The notes under the pieces were generated by a model that saw nothing but the letters and a program-made list of their open reading frames with translations, was not told the DNA's origin and ran no database searches. A DNA stretch of 64,000 bases from Pelistega ratti (lineage in GTDB: Bacteria; Pseudomonadota; Gammaproteobacteria; Burkholderiales; Burkholderiaceae_B), in assembly GCF_009833965.1 (NCBI RefSeq), contig NZ_CP047165.1, forward strand, positions 1,550,001 through 1,614,000, read 5' to 3'. The position numbers were made by a program, and so were the translations under genes. This document shows positions 1 to 9,673 of the stretch, one piece after another. How positions within the stretch are numbered: the first letter of the stretch is position 1; each line of letters opens with the position of its first letter.

Positions 1-1244
1 GCCGCCTCTTCAATCACTGTTGCATCTTTAAACCAGATACCACGTTTAACAGCCTGTCCCATACCCACCATAATAGCAGCAGGGGTTGCTAAGCCTAATG
101 CACAAGGGCAGGCAATTACTAATACTGCCACCGCATTCATCAAGGCAACCGTCCAATCAGCACGCACCATACCTGTTACGATAAAGGTGATTAATGCAAT
201 CAATACCACCACCGGCACAAAAATCCCAGAGACTTTATCCGCTATACGGGCAATAGGAGCTTTACTACCTTGTGCCTCTGATAAAGCAGACATCATATCC
301 CCTAATAACGTTTGACTACCTAATTGCTCCGCTTGATAAATCAGGCTACCATCACTGACTAAAGAGCCAGCCAATACCTTACTACCGGCTTTTTTCTCTT
401 CTGGTTGAGATTCTCCCGTTAAATGACTTTCATCTGTCCAGCCCGTACCACTGATTACCATACCATCCGCCGCAATACGCTCACCATGATTAGCACGGAT
501 AATTTCACCAAGCTGTACTTGATCAATAGGGATAGAATACCATTGATCTTCTCGTTTTACATTCACTTGAGAGGGGCGTAATTTCAAAAGCATACCTAAG
601 CTATTAAGGCTATTTTTCTTTGCACTTTCTTCTAAGAATTTACCAAAGCTAACAAATCCTATCACCATCACACTTGCCTCAAAGTACACATGGGGCATAC
701 CGCCTTCATGCCCTGTATGAGGGTAGAAAAAAAGCATATAGGTAGAATATAGATAAATAGCGATCGTACCAATGGTGACTAAGACATCCATATTAGCAAG
801 CCCCCCTTTAATAGAGCCCCACGCACTCTTATAAAAAGGAATCGCTAAAAATAATTGCACAATACTTGCTAATACCCATTGCCAAATCGGAGGAAGCATC
901 CAGTCATGTCGCCCGATAAGCATGCCTGCCATGCCGATTAAAAAGGGAATATTAATTACCAATAACAACCATAGGCGCCATGACATATGTTTCACCGTAA
1001 TTTGAGGAATCTCACCCTCTTTTTTCAGTGAAGCACGATAGCCCGTTTTTTGAATAAACCCAATAATATCCTGTGCAGACAATTTATGATCACTAACAAG
1101 CACTTGTGCTTCTTCACTCGCAAAATTAACCTGTGCTTGCACTACACCATCTTTTTTATTTAAAACTTTTTCAATACGCGTTGCGCATGCTTGGCAAGTC
1201 ATACCATCAATTGCAAAACTAAGTTTTTCTGGTGTATTGCTCAT
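1..1244 (-). CDS. copA: Copper-exporting P1B-type ATPase, partial (C-terminus outside window)
   Basis: Reads from an ATG at 1244 leftwards off the window edge, so only about the first 414 residues are present. Visible in order: one N-terminal heavy-metal domain with GMTCQAC, a run of membrane segments, the actuator loop motif TGES, and the metal-transporting CPC motif (IACPCALGLATPAA) of Cu(I)/Ag(I) pumps. The phosphorylation DKTG loop lies beyond the edge. An AGAGG ribosome site precedes the start. Known family role: ATP-driven export of cuprous ions across the inner membrane. The CopZ-like gene lies upstream on the same strand, separated by a palindrome-rich gap. A silver specificity cannot be excluded. 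Confidence 0.93.
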   Translation of the reverse strand, partial: MSNTPEKLSFAIDGMTCQACATRIEKVLNKKDGVVQAQVNFASEEAQVLVSDHKLSAQDIIGFIQKTGYRASLKKEGEIPQITVKHMSWRLWLLLVINIPFLIGMAGMLIGRHDWMLPPIWQWVLASIVQLFLAIPFYKSAWGSIKGGLANMDVLVTIGTIAIYLYSTYMLFFYPHTGHEGGMPHVYFEASVMVIGFVSFGKFLEESAKKNSLNSLGMLLKLRPSQVNVKREDQWYSIPIDQVQLGEIIRANHGERIAADGMVISGTGWTDESHLTGESQPEEKKAGSKVLAGSLVSDGSLIYQAEQLGSQTLLGDMMSALSEAQGSKAPIARIADKVSGIFVPVVVLIALITFIVTGMVRADWTVALMNAVAVLVIACPCALGLATPAAIMVGMGQAVKRGIWFKDATVIEEA

Positions 1245-1294
1245 TATGAGTACCTCTTTGTTTAAATATCTTACCTAAAATAGACAACACCACT

Positions 1295-1481
1295 AGCCCC
1301 TAATGGGGCTTATTAGTATAAGAATGCAGAAAGGAAGATACTTGGTAATTTACTACGATATAGAGTCATAAAAGACCCTATTAATTCCTTAGGGGGAAAG
1401 GTTACCCTTTCCCGAGATATTATCCACTATCCCTAGCGGTATTCACCTGATTTGATGATGAAATCTACCCATACATATGGG
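1295..1481. promoter_or_regulatory. Three G/C-rich palindromes upstream of copA (candidate metal-responsive operators)
   Basis: The gap between the chaperone and copA holds three inverted repeats: AGCCCC-TAAT-GGGGCT at 1295-1310, GGGAAAGG-TTAC-CCTTTCCC at 1394-1413 and CCCATA-CA-TATGGG at 1468-1481. None is followed by a T-run in the direction of transcription, so they do not look like terminators. CCCC-N4-GGGG dyads resemble CsoR-type operators in general form. That assignment is inference; no regulator gene is visible in the window. Confidence 0.35.
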
Positions 1482-1508
1482 GATAATTTTTACATAATCA
1501 AGGGGCGA

Positions 1509-1721
1509 CTATTGATCCACCACATCATAGCCAGCATCTTCGATCACTTCTTTAAGCTGCGATACTGATACAGCACTTTCATCAAAAGTGATAACAGCCT
1601 GCTTATTTTCTAAGCTAACTTCTGCTTTTTGTACACCGGCTTGTTCTGTTAAAACACGAGTGACACTTTTCACACAACCACCGCAAGTCATTCCCTCAAT
1701 ATGAAGTGTTACTGTTTGCAT
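1509..1721 (-). CDS. copZ: CopZ-like copper chaperone (heavy-metal-associated domain protein)
   Basis: A 70-residue single-domain HMA protein. The metal-binding motif GMTCGGC (residues 10-16) is near the N-terminus, and the rest fits the ferredoxin-like beta-alpha-beta-beta-alpha-beta fold of about 70 residues. Family role: cytosolic carrier that hands Cu(I) to the N-terminal domain of CopA. It lies 264 bp upstream of copA on the same strand, so the two are likely co-regulated. Free-standing HMA proteins in mercury systems (MerP) carry a signal peptide, which is absent here. Confidence 0.88.
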   Translation of the reverse strand: MQTVTLHIEGMTCGGCVKSVTRVLTEQAGVQKAEVSLENKQAVITFDESAVSVSQLKEVIEDAGYDVVDQ

Positions 1722-2004
1722 CTCTAATCTCCTATTAATACAACAAAGAATTTATATCATCATAACTGCTGAACGTATAGTTTACTACGCTATCAACCAT
1801 GTTCAGCTAAATTACCCTAAAGCATACGCCTTTCTATACCATTTCTTTTAAATAGTCATGATGTCATCAGGGTTTTAGCGGATTTGGTTAAATCTATCAT
1901 CTATGACAACACCACTCTACAAATATTATTATTTTACATCTATTGTCAAGATAGACCTATTACTAAATAAATAGGTATTACCAACACGTATATACCTACC
2001 ATTC

Positions 2005-2898
2005 TTAATATACCTCAGGCATTAAATAAACCGTTGCTGTCACTACCTGTGCAGGTTTCATATCCATCCCCCCAATCTGCTCTCGAGGGAACCGCTGACG
2101 TAGATTAAAACTATCCGTAATATTCCCAAATGGTTCAGCACAAAACCATTCTTTACCACGAGGGTTATACAGCACCAGAAAATCAAAGGGACTACTCACT
2201 TCATACCGTAATTGGCGATCCGCCCATTGAATGAATACCTGTTTATCCCACCCTGTCAGAATAATATCCCATGGCGTATCTTGCACTCGAAAACCTTGAG
2301 ATAGCTGATGAACTAAGGGATGATCACCTAAATGCGTTGGCATTAATTCTTCATCGCTATACCATGCTTTCTGTACATTGGCATAGAGGCGAGTTTCACT
2401 ATCACAAGGAAAAAAGGGATGATAACCCATACTAAAAGGCATCACCGTATCCCCTGTATTTTCGACCATAACCTGTATAGATAAGCCCTTATCCGTTAAT
2501 GTATAAATTTGTTCAATCTTAAAAGAAAATGGCCATTCTTGTGTTTTTTGATAATGCAATTTTAAATGTGCGGTATGTGAACAGTGATCAATAACTATCC
2601 ACTCCATATCTCGTGCAAACCCATGCATACTATGTGCAAAGTCTTTTATTTTACTGGGATAATGAATATGTTTACCTTCATAAGTAAATTGCCCATTTTG
2701 AATACGTCCCGCCCAAGGTGCCATCAGAAAATTAGCCGTCTCTTCAATGTTGTTTTGTAAAAGTGCTTTTTCAGGAGTTGGGCGTAAAAAATGATATACC
2801 TTACCTTGAATCTCCATATAGTAGCAAGCAGTTGCTGCACCTAATGATGGGTAAAGATCTAATCGCTGATGTTGATAAGAAAGGCTAATTTTTTGCAT
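2005..2898 (-). CDS. Aldose 1-epimerase family protein (GalM/mutarotase-like)
   Basis: 297 residues, full length for the aldose epimerase fold. Family-typical features are the segment HSMHGFARD (around residue 90) and FSMGYHPFF (around residue 157), which carry the two conserved histidines of the sugar-binding cleft. The C-terminal part is rich in beta strands. The family interconverts alpha and beta anomers of hexoses or hexose phosphates; the substrate cannot be told from sequence. It stands alone on the minus strand between the copper genes and the hut cluster, with no sugar pathway genes nearby. No signal peptide, so cytosolic. Confidence 0.8.
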   Translation of the reverse strand: MQKISLSYQHQRLDLYPSLGAATACYYMEIQGKVYHFLRPTPEKALLQNNIEETANFLMAPWAGRIQNGQFTYEGKHIHYPSKIKDFAHSMHGFARDMEWIVIDHCSHTAHLKLHYQKTQEWPFSFKIEQIYTLTDKGLSIQVMVENTGDTVMPFSMGYHPFFPCDSETRLYANVQKAWYSDEELMPTHLGDHPLVHQLSQGFRVQDTPWDIILTGWDKQVFIQWADRQLRYEVSSPFDFLVLYNPRGKEWFCAEPFGNITDSFNLRQRFPREQIGGMDMKPAQVVTATVYLMPEVY

Positions 2899-3097
2899 AG
2901 TAAGCTTGTACTGTTGTAAAGAGTTTATATTGTAAAACTTTTAGATAGATTTTTATTTAGGTATTTCTTTCATTTATATCTTATGGATAATAAAAGCAGA
3001 AATTTTTCTTATCAAGAATACATTATGCCTATTTAACCTCTCCTGTTTCAAAATTGTTTTGAAATAAGATTTTAGTTTAGGTTTATACTATTTATAT

Positions 3098-4018
3098 TTA
3101 AGTTAAATACTGATAAACAATATAAGCCGCTAACTTTGCTGTACGATTATCAATATCATAATGTGGATTACACTCTGCAATATCTAATAGACAGATTTTT
3201 TGTGATTGTTTAATCTGCTGAAATAAAGTCTCAAAGCACACTAAATCTACCCCTCGCACCGCAGGAGCACTTACTCCTGGAGCAATAGCACTATGGAAAA
3301 CATCTAAATCTACTGTTACATAAAGCATATCCATAGCATCGATAAAATCCGCTAATTTCTTTTGTATAGCAGAAAGATTCTGGTGATTTATTTCATAATC
3401 ATAGACATATTGACACCCCAACTGATCCGCAGTATCAAATAAAACTTTTGTATTACCATGCTTTGCAATACCCAAGCAAAAATAATGAAATGGAGATTGA
3501 TGCGCAAGGCTATATTTTGCTGCCTGTAAAAATGGCGTTCCTGATGTTGATCTATCTGCCTGTCGTAAATCAAAATGTGCATCAAAGTTAATAATACCTA
3601 ATTTTGCCTTAGGGCTTATTTGTTGTAGATAATGAAATACACCCATAAAGCTACCATAAGCCACCTCATGTCCTCCTCCTAACACGATAGGACGACTTGT
3701 AGATAACAAGGTTGCTGTTATTTTTTGTGCTAACTCTGTTTGCGCTTGTTCTAACTTACCTTCTTGACAGATGATATTACCCCCATCTTTGATACTAATT
3801 GCTTGGTGAATAGGCAATGAAGCTAATTGTTGCCGTATCGTATTAGGCGCTAGTGCTGCACCTTGTCTTCCCTTATTTCTGATTACACCTTCATCACTAC
3901 AGAAGCCTAGTAAAGTATATTCTGCTTGCTCGGATTGATTAATAACTTGGTGAAAACGGAGATGTTCTGGGGTAGTCCCATCAACTCGTCCTGTCCATGT
4001 ATAGGTTGATTGCATCAT
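3098..4018 (-). CDS. hutG: Formimidoylglutamase (arginase/ureohydrolase family)
   Basis: 306 residues of the ureohydrolase fold. The binuclear manganese site is visible as GGGHEVAYG, NFDAHFDLR and VDLDVF. The hut context and these motifs favour formimidoylglutamase, the last step of histidine breakdown, yielding glutamate and formamide, over arginase; a clear arginase is present elsewhere in the window. Start: AAGGAG precedes two adjacent ATGs, and the second (4015) has the better spacing. It is transcribed divergently from hutC, away from hutIU, sharing a 220-bp intergenic region with a HutC-type half-palindrome. Confidence 0.9.
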   Translation of the reverse strand: MMQSTYTWTGRVDGTTPEHLRFHQVINQSEQAEYTLLGFCSDEGVIRNKGRQGAALAPNTIRQQLASLPIHQAISIKDGGNIICQEGKLEQAQTELAQKITATLLSTSRPIVLGGGHEVAYGSFMGVFHYLQQISPKAKLGIINFDAHFDLRQADRSTSGTPFLQAAKYSLAHQSPFHYFCLGIAKHGNTKVLFDTADQLGCQYVYDYEINHQNLSAIQKKLADFIDAMDMLYVTVDLDVFHSAIAPGVSAPAVRGVDLVCFETLFQQIKQSQKICLLDIAECNPHYDIDNRTAKLAAYIVYQYLT

Positions 4019-4195
4019 TTACTCCTTATTCCTTTAGTGATATATGATCGATATTATTTGATAAATAAACCTTTTATCCACTTTCAACAAGCATATTTAT
4101 ACTATCTCTCATTAGAATAATAGATACAAGTCGCTTTTTATCTGTTTTTACACCTAAAATATACTATCCTATAATATATCGTACGCTTTATTATT

Positions 4196-4205
4196 TGTCT
4201 ATACA
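4196..4205. promoter_or_regulatory. HutC-type box upstream of hutC (imperfect)
   Basis: TGTCTATACA differs at one position from the TGTA-N2-TACA core reported for HutC repressors. It lies 34 bp upstream of the hutC start in the hutG-hutC divergent region. Likely autoregulation of hutC, possibly also hutG; this is inferred from the match with the perfect copy before hutI. Confidence 0.4.
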
Positions 4206-4238
4206 TTTAATACGTTTTAATAAAATAGGAATATACAA

Positions 4239-4964
4239 ATGAAGCATTTTAATCAGCACGCTATTCCACTATATAAACAAATTCAAGAATATATTATGCA
4301 GCAAATTACTAGCAATGCATGGAAAGCAGGAGAAAAAATTCCTACAGAAATAGATATTGCCGTACAATTTAAAGTCAGCCGTATGACAGTGAATAAAGCC
4401 ATTTCTTTACTTAGCGAACAAGGTATTTTATTTCGTGTTGCAGGAAAAGGCACTTTTGTTAAACACCATCAAGCTGAAATGCCCCTCACGACAATTGTTG
4501 ATTTATCACAAGAGATTCAACAGCGTGGTAGCACCTATTCATCTAAGGTTTTAGCCCAAAAACAGCTTATTCCAGCAGAAGATATCGCTTGGCATTTAGG
4601 TGTTAAAACAGGTACAAAAGTCAGTTATGTAGAAATACTACACTTAGAAAATAATTTTCCTACTATGCTAGAAAGACGGTACGTTAATCCCCTACACGCC
4701 CCCGATTTTATTACACAAGATTTTCAGAAAATAACACCGACTGCTTATTTGTTAAAACATTTCCCTCTTAGCGAAATAGAACAATATATAGAAGCTATTA
4801 ATGCCTTACCCGAATGGGAATCTATTTTAAATATCCCTCCTCAAACAGCCTGCTTACAAATGTTCCGCCGTACATGGTCAAATAATATTCTCATTAGCTA
4901 TACTTGTTTAGTTGCAGTAGGTTCTCGATATAAGCTACATTCTCGTTATACACCCTATGAATAA
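4239..4964 (+). CDS. hutC: Histidine utilisation repressor HutC (GntR family)
   Basis: 241 residues. Residues about 10-75 form the GntR winged helix-turn-helix, with PLYKQIQEYI, KIPTEIDIA and SRMTVNKAISLLSEQG all typical. The remainder is a UTRA ligand-binding domain. In characterised systems HutC represses the hut genes and is released by urocanate. Here the divergent hutG, the downstream hutI and two TGTA-N2-TACA-like boxes support the same role. A weak AGGA precedes the ATG. Other GntR/UTRA repressors look similar, but the neighbourhood decides the name. Confidence 0.9.
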   Translation: MKHFNQHAIPLYKQIQEYIMQQITSNAWKAGEKIPTEIDIAVQFKVSRMTVNKAISLLSEQGILFRVAGKGTFVKHHQAEMPLTTIVDLSQEIQQRGSTYSSKVLAQKQLIPAEDIAWHLGVKTGTKVSYVEILHLENNFPTMLERRYVNPLHAPDFITQDFQKITPTAYLLKHFPLSEIEQYIEAINALPEWESILNIPPQTACLQMFRRTWSNNILISYTCLVAVGSRYKLHSRYTPYE

Positions 4965-5172
4965 AACACTATTTACCTTATCATAAATCAGTTGTTTAAA
5001 AAAAATCCATTAAAAAACGTTTTTTAAATCTTCTACTCATACAAAACCTCTTTCAGTATTTCACATACCATCAATATAGTTAAATAATATTCTTCTTATC
5101 CTTTCTACAACACCAGCATACCCCCATTACAATTATTTTATTGACATTATTTTATATTTTATTGTATATATA

Positions 5173-5182
5173 TGTATATACA
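5173..5182. promoter_or_regulatory. HutC operator box upstream of hutI
   Basis: A perfect TGTATATACA palindrome lies within a longer alternating TGTATATATATG stretch starting at 5164. It ends 19 bp before the TTG start of hutI, where a repressor would block the hutI-hutU promoter. It matches the TGTA-N2-TACA consensus known for HutC. Together with the second box at 4196 it gives a consistent regulon. Confidence 0.6.
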
Positions 5183-5201
5183 TTTAAAAAGGAGATAAAA
5201 A

Positions 5202-6422
5202 TTGTTAATAAAAAGAGTATTACAAAACGCAAATATTGCCACTAGTCTTCCTACAGGAGACTATCACGCTCCTTTTCAATATTTTCCCCTGCATGATATT
5301 GTGATTGAGGGTGCTTATATCAAAGCCGTACTACCTCATCAACCAGCATCTACTTATAATTGTGAAATAGAAGATTTACAAGGAGCGCTTGTTACGGCAG
5401 GTTTAATTGATTGCCATACACACCTCATTTTTGCAGGAAATCGTGCACATGAATGGGAACGCCGTCAACAAGGCATACCTTATAGTCAAATAGCAAAAGA
5501 AGGTGGTGGGATCAATCAAACCGTCAAGGCTACTCGTCAAGCATCTATGGAAGAATTAGCTTCCTTAGCACAACCTCGATTACAACGATTGATACAAGAG
5601 GGCGTTACAACCATAGAATGTAAAACAGGGTATGGGCTTAATTTAGAAGATGAAAGAAAACAACTACTTGTCGCTGATCAATTAGCACAACATTATCCTA
5701 TTGAAATAATTAAAACCTTACTTTCTGCTCATACTATCCCTTCAGAGTTTAAAAATAATCCTGATGACTACGTCAATTTAATTTGTCAAAAAATCATACC
5801 AACCCTTTGGCAAGAAAAAGCATTTTCAGCAATAGATATTTTTTGTGAAACAGTTGGGTTTTCTATAGCACAATCAACAAAAATTCTACAGACAGCAAAA
5901 GCATTAGGTATTCCAATCAAAGGTCATACCGAACAACTTTCTAATCTAGGGGGATCTGCCCTAATCGCCTCTTTTAATGGCTTATCTGTTGATCATATCG
6001 AATACTTAGATGAGCAAGGTATTCAAGCAATTAAACAAAGCAATACAACCGCCGTATTACTTCCCTTCGCCTATTATTTCTTACGAGAAAAGCAATGCCC
6101 CCCTATTGACTTATTACGACAATATCAAGTACCTATCGCCATTTCTACTGACTTTAATCCCGGTACTGCACCATTTACCAGTATTCATTGGGCAATGAAT
6201 ATGGCTTGTGTACAGTTCGGTTTAACGATTGAAGAAGCATGGGCTGGCGTCACATGGAATGCAGCTAAAGCACTGGGATTAACTCATTCACATGGTTGTA
6301 TTGCTCCTGGTTATCTTGCTGATTTATTAGTTTGGGATGCTGAGAGACCTGTTGATATTATCTATGAAGTTGGTAGTAACCCTTTAGTACAGCGTATATT
6401 CAGAGGAAAGAATACGCTTTAA
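5202..6422 (+). CDS. hutI: Imidazolonepropionase
   Basis: 406 residues of the amidohydrolase superfamily. The metal-binding HxH lies at about residues 72-74 in DCHTHLIFAGN, followed by the family segment AHEWERR, then GHTEQLSN (about residue 240) and the aspartate in STDFNPGTAP. It hydrolyses imidazolone-5-propionate to formimidoylglutamate, which HutG then uses. The start is TTG, chosen because GGAGATAAAA lies directly upstream and no ATG follows near the family N-terminus. It is followed after 33 bp by hutU with its own AGGAGA site, so the two form an operon. Confidence 0.95.
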   Translation: MLIKRVLQNANIATSLPTGDYHAPFQYFPLHDIVIEGAYIKAVLPHQPASTYNCEIEDLQGALVTAGLIDCHTHLIFAGNRAHEWERRQQGIPYSQIAKEGGGINQTVKATRQASMEELASLAQPRLQRLIQEGVTTIECKTGYGLNLEDERKQLLVADQLAQHYPIEIIKTLLSAHTIPSEFKNNPDDYVNLICQKIIPTLWQEKAFSAIDIFCETVGFSIAQSTKILQTAKALGIPIKGHTEQLSNLGGSALIASFNGLSVDHIEYLDEQGIQAIKQSNTTAVLLPFAYYFLREKQCPPIDLLRQYQVPIAISTDFNPGTAPFTSIHWAMNMACVQFGLTIEEAWAGVTWNAAKALGLTHSHGCIAPGYLADLLVWDAERPVDIIYEVGSNPLVQRIFRGKNTL

Positions 6423-6455
6423 TTCTCCCTTTTTATTTCTTTATAGGAGACAGTT

Positions 6456-8114
6456 ATGTTAGATAGAACCGATACCACACGTATCATTAAATCCCCCAAA
6501 GGATCAACACTACAGTGTAAAAGTTGGCTAACAGAAGCCCCTTTTCGTATGTTGCAAAATAATCTAGATCCTGAGGTAGCAGAACACCCTCAAAGCCTTG
6601 TTGTCTATGGTGGAATTGGTCGAGCAACAAGAAATTGGGAATGTTATGACAAAATTCTAGAAGTATTAAAACAACTTAATGATGATGAAACACTGCTTGT
6701 GCAATCAGGAAAACCTGTAGGTGTTTTTCCTACCCATAAAGACGCACCAAGAGTATTAATTGCTAACTCAAACCTCGTTCCTCACTGGGCAACATGGGAT
6801 CATTTTAATGAACTTGATCGTAAAGGCTTGATGATGTATGGGCAAATGACTGCAGGTTCATGGATTTATATTGGTTCTCAAGGTATTGTTCAAGGCACCT
6901 ATGAAACCTTTGTTGCTGTTGCCAAAAAACATTTTAATGGTAATACTCATGGTCGTTGGATTCTGACAGGTGGTTTAGGGGGTATGGGTGGTGCACAACC
7001 ACTTGCCGCAACCATGGCTGGTTTTAGTATGATTGCCGTAGAATGCGATGAAAGTCGTATTGATTTTCGTATTCAAACACGCTATTGTGATAAGAAAGCC
7101 TATTCGCTTGATGAAGCCCTCAATCTTATTAAAAATACGGATAAACCTATCTCTGTCGGTTTACTAGGCAATGCCGCAGATATTTTTGCAGAACTTGTCG
7201 CAAGAGGAATTACACCTGATGTTGTAACAGATCAAACAAGTGCCCATGATCCTATTCACGGTTATTTACCTAGTGGATGGAGTTTAACACAATGGAAAGA
7301 AGCACAAAAAATAGCACCTGAAACAATTACATTACCAGCAAAACTCAGTATGGCAAAACAAGTCAAAGCCATGCTTACACTTCAAGAAAGAGGGGCAGCA
7401 ACTCTAGATTATGGTAATAATATCCGACAAATGGCAAAAGAAATGGGGGTAGAAAATGCCTTTGATTTTCCCGGTTTTGTCCCTGCCTATATTCGTCCTC
7501 TATTCTGCGAAGGTATTGGCCCATTCCGCTGGGTAGCATTATCTGGCGATCCAGAAGATATTTATAAAACAGATCAAAAAGTAAAAGAATTAATCCCTAA
7601 CGATCCTCATTTACATAACTGGCTTGATATGGCAAAAGAACGTATCGCATTCCAAGGTCTCCCTGCTCGTATTTGTTGGGTTGGATTAAAAGACCGAGCC
7701 AGATTAGGTCTAGCTTTTAATGAAATGGTTAAAAATGGCGAACTAAAAGCACCTATTGTTATCGGACGAGATCATCTTGATTCTGGTTCTGTTGCCAGCC
7801 CTAATCGAGAAACAGAAAGTATGCTAGATGGATCAGATGCGGTATCCGATTGGCCACTACTTAATGCTCTATTAAATACTGCTGGTGGGGCAACTTGGGT
7901 AAGTTTACATCACGGTGGTGGTGTTGGTATGGGATTTTCTCAACACGCAGGGGTTGTGATTGTATGCGATGGTACTGATGAGGCTTCTCAACGCATCGCC
8001 CGTGTATTACATAATGATCCTGCTACTGGTGTTATGCGTCATGCCGATGCTGGTTATGATATTGCTAAGCATTGTGCTAAAGAACAAGGATTAAACTTAC
8101 CAATGGTCAAGTAA
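6456..8114 (+). CDS. hutU: Urocanate hydratase (urocanase)
   Basis: 552 residues, normal length. The N-terminal [12 protein letters not shown], the NAD-binding segment [12 protein letters not shown] and the urocanase signature around [17 protein letters not shown], including the catalytic cysteine, are all intact. It adds water to urocanate to give imidazolonepropionate, the substrate of HutI. The start ATG has AGGAGACAGTT upstream. A strong terminator at 8125 follows, so the downstream membrane gene depends on read-through or its own promoter. The usual partner hutH is not in this cluster. Confidence 0.97.
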   Translation: MLDRTDTTRIIKSPKGSTLQCKSWLTEAPFRMLQNNLDPEVAEHPQSLVVYGGIGRATRNWECYDKILEVLKQLNDDETLLVQSGKPVGVFPTHKDAPRVLIANSNLVPHWATWDHFNELDRKGLMMYGQMTAGSWIYIGSQGIVQGTYETFVAVAKKHFNGNTHGRWILTGGLGGMGGAQPLAATMAGFSMIAVECDESRIDFRIQTRYCDKKAYSLDEALNLIKNTDKPISVGLLGNAADIFAELVARGITPDVVTDQTSAHDPIHGYLPSGWSLTQWKEAQKIAPETITLPAKLSMAKQVKAMLTLQERGAATLDYGNNIRQMAKEMGVENAFDFPGFVPAYIRPLFCEGIGPFRWVALSGDPEDIYKTDQKVKELIPNDPHLHNWLDMAKERIAFQGLPARICWVGLKDRARLGLAFNEMVKNGELKAPIVIGRDHLDSGSVASPNRETESMLDGSDAVSDWPLLNALLNTAGGATWVSLHHGGGVGMGFSQHAGVVIVCDGTDEASQRIARVLHNDPATGVMRHADAGYDIAKHCAKEQGLNLPMVK

Positions 8115-8124
8115 TATTGTATAG

Positions 8125-8156
8125 GAGGTGAAAAACTCTCTTTTCACCTCTTTTTT
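8125..8156 (+). terminator. Rho-independent terminator after hutU
   Basis: Perfect 10-bp stem GAGGTGAAAA / TTTTCACCTC with a 6-nt loop, followed by six T. It lies between hutU and the YjiH-like gene and probably attenuates transcription into the latter. Confidence 0.85.
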
Positions 8157-8191
8157 AAAACACGGGGACAATTTATTATAAGGAGGCAATG

Positions 8192-9493
8192 ATGAAAACA
8201 TCTCGCCTAACGGTTCTGCTTCACCTGAGCCTATTAAGTAGTATCGGGATTTTCCTTTTCTTTATTCCTATTGAAATTCAAGGGAAATCAAGTATTCTGG
8301 TTGATCATATCTCACAATTCTTTATTCACGACTTACGCTCTTTTTCACTTACTTTTTTGCTATGTCTTATTATTTATAACCTTATTCATGAAGTCATCAA
8401 AGGAAGTTACAAAACCTCACTTACGCATCAAGTATTATTTTTCATTAAGATAATAGGATTCTTATTAAGTATTTTATACCTGACGAATACCGCGCCTCAC
8501 TGGTTAATGGAAAAAGATATGTTACCTTTCTTATTTGAAAAACTAGCTTTTTCTGTTGGTATCTTAATTCCTATTGGCGCACTAGCACTCACTTTTCTTA
8601 TTGGTTTCGGGCTAATGGAATTTGTAGGCGTTTTTTTAGAACCCTTTATGCGGCCACTTTTCCGTACACCTGGAGCCTCAGCAATTGATGCCGTTGCTTC
8701 CTTTGTAGGTAGTTACTCTATTGGTTTACTCATTACGGATCGTGTTTACCAAAAAGGACAATATTCTTTACGTGAAGCTACTATTATTGCAACAGGGTTT
8801 TCTACTGTCTCAGCAACCTTTATGATTATTGTCGCTAAGACATTAGATTTAATGAATCACTGGAACTTCTTTTTCTGGTCTTGCTTAGTGATTACATTTA
8901 TCGTAACCTCTATTACAGCCTATCTCCCTCCTATTACGCAATTAGATAATCAGTCTAATAGAGAAGAAGATTTACTCTCTCAGCAAGGTAATTATTGGCA
9001 ACGTGCTATTACTACCGCTAAAAATCACTATCAACAATCTCCTCGGTGGTATCAGATGGTTTATATCAATCTAAAAGATGGACTAGCAATGAGTGCAACC
9101 GTTGCTCCTGCTATTCTTGCTATTGGATTAATTGGACTTTTAATTTCAAAACATACCCCCCTTTTTGACTGGGTAGGTATTTTATTAAAACCAGCACTTT
9201 GGATAACAGGCTTTGATATTACCCAATATGCGGGAGAATTAGCGACAGGGTTAGCAGAAATGTTTTTACCTGCCTTACTCGTTAAGGATGGCGCGATGGA
9301 AATTCGCTATATTACCTCTATTGTCTCTATTAGTAGTATATTATTCTTATCAGGCAGTATTCCTTGCATATTAGCCACTAAAATTCCTATTTCATTTCTT
9401 CATCTTATTATGATTTGGTTTTGGCGCACCTTCTTTAGTATTATTCTCGCTTCTCTATCATTTAGATTAGGGGTTTATCTGGGTTGGATATAA
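8192..9493 (+). CDS. YjiH-like multi-pass membrane protein with nucleoside-recognition (Gate) domain
   Basis: About 433 residues, strongly hydrophobic, with roughly ten membrane segments. It resembles YjiH-type proteins of the nucleoside recognition/Gate superfamily: glycine-rich internal halves such as FVGSYSIGLLITDRVYQKG and a C-terminal GLAEMFLPALLVKDG. AGGAGG at 8181 gives the best spacing to the second of two adjacent ATGs (8192). It lies 77 bp after hutU on the same strand, so a role in uptake of a hut substrate such as urocanate or histidine is plausible but unproven; no transport substrate can be read from the sequence. A terminator follows at 9515. Confidence 0.7.
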   Translation: MKTSRLTVLLHLSLLSSIGIFLFFIPIEIQGKSSILVDHISQFFIHDLRSFSLTFLLCLIIYNLIHEVIKGSYKTSLTHQVLFFIKIIGFLLSILYLTNTAPHWLMEKDMLPFLFEKLAFSVGILIPIGALALTFLIGFGLMEFVGVFLEPFMRPLFRTPGASAIDAVASFVGSYSIGLLITDRVYQKGQYSLREATIIATGFSTVSATFMIIVAKTLDLMNHWNFFFWSCLVITFIVTSITAYLPPITQLDNQSNREEDLLSQQGNYWQRAITTAKNHYQQSPRWYQMVYINLKDGLAMSATVAPAILAIGLIGLLISKHTPLFDWVGILLKPALWITGFDITQYAGELATGLAEMFLPALLVKDGAMEIRYITSIVSISSILFLSGSIPCILATKIPISFLHLIMIWFWRTFFSIILASLSFRLGVYLGWI

Positions 9494-9514
9494 AGTTCAC
9501 TATCCACCATACTT

Positions 9515-9550
9515 AAAAAGCGTACTATTCTAATAACAGTACGCTTTTTT
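9515..9550 (+). terminator. Rho-independent terminator after the hut cluster
   Basis: A 12-bp stem AAAAAGCGTACT / AGTACGCTTTTT with an 11-nt loop, ending in a T-run. It closes the hutC-IU-yjiH transcription unit. Confidence 0.85.
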
Positions 9551-9673
9551 ATTGTCTCTATACTATATAATTACTATCAGCTGAAAAAGTTAAAATAAAC
9601 AATAACACTTTATTATAATAATTTGAATTTAAATAATTATTCTTTTTTCTCTAACCTAAAACATAACACATTA

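Noticed and set aside
5202..5202. Looking for an ATG start for hutI
   Set aside because: The TTG with GGAG in place fits the family N-terminus; no ATG nearby would give a complete protein.
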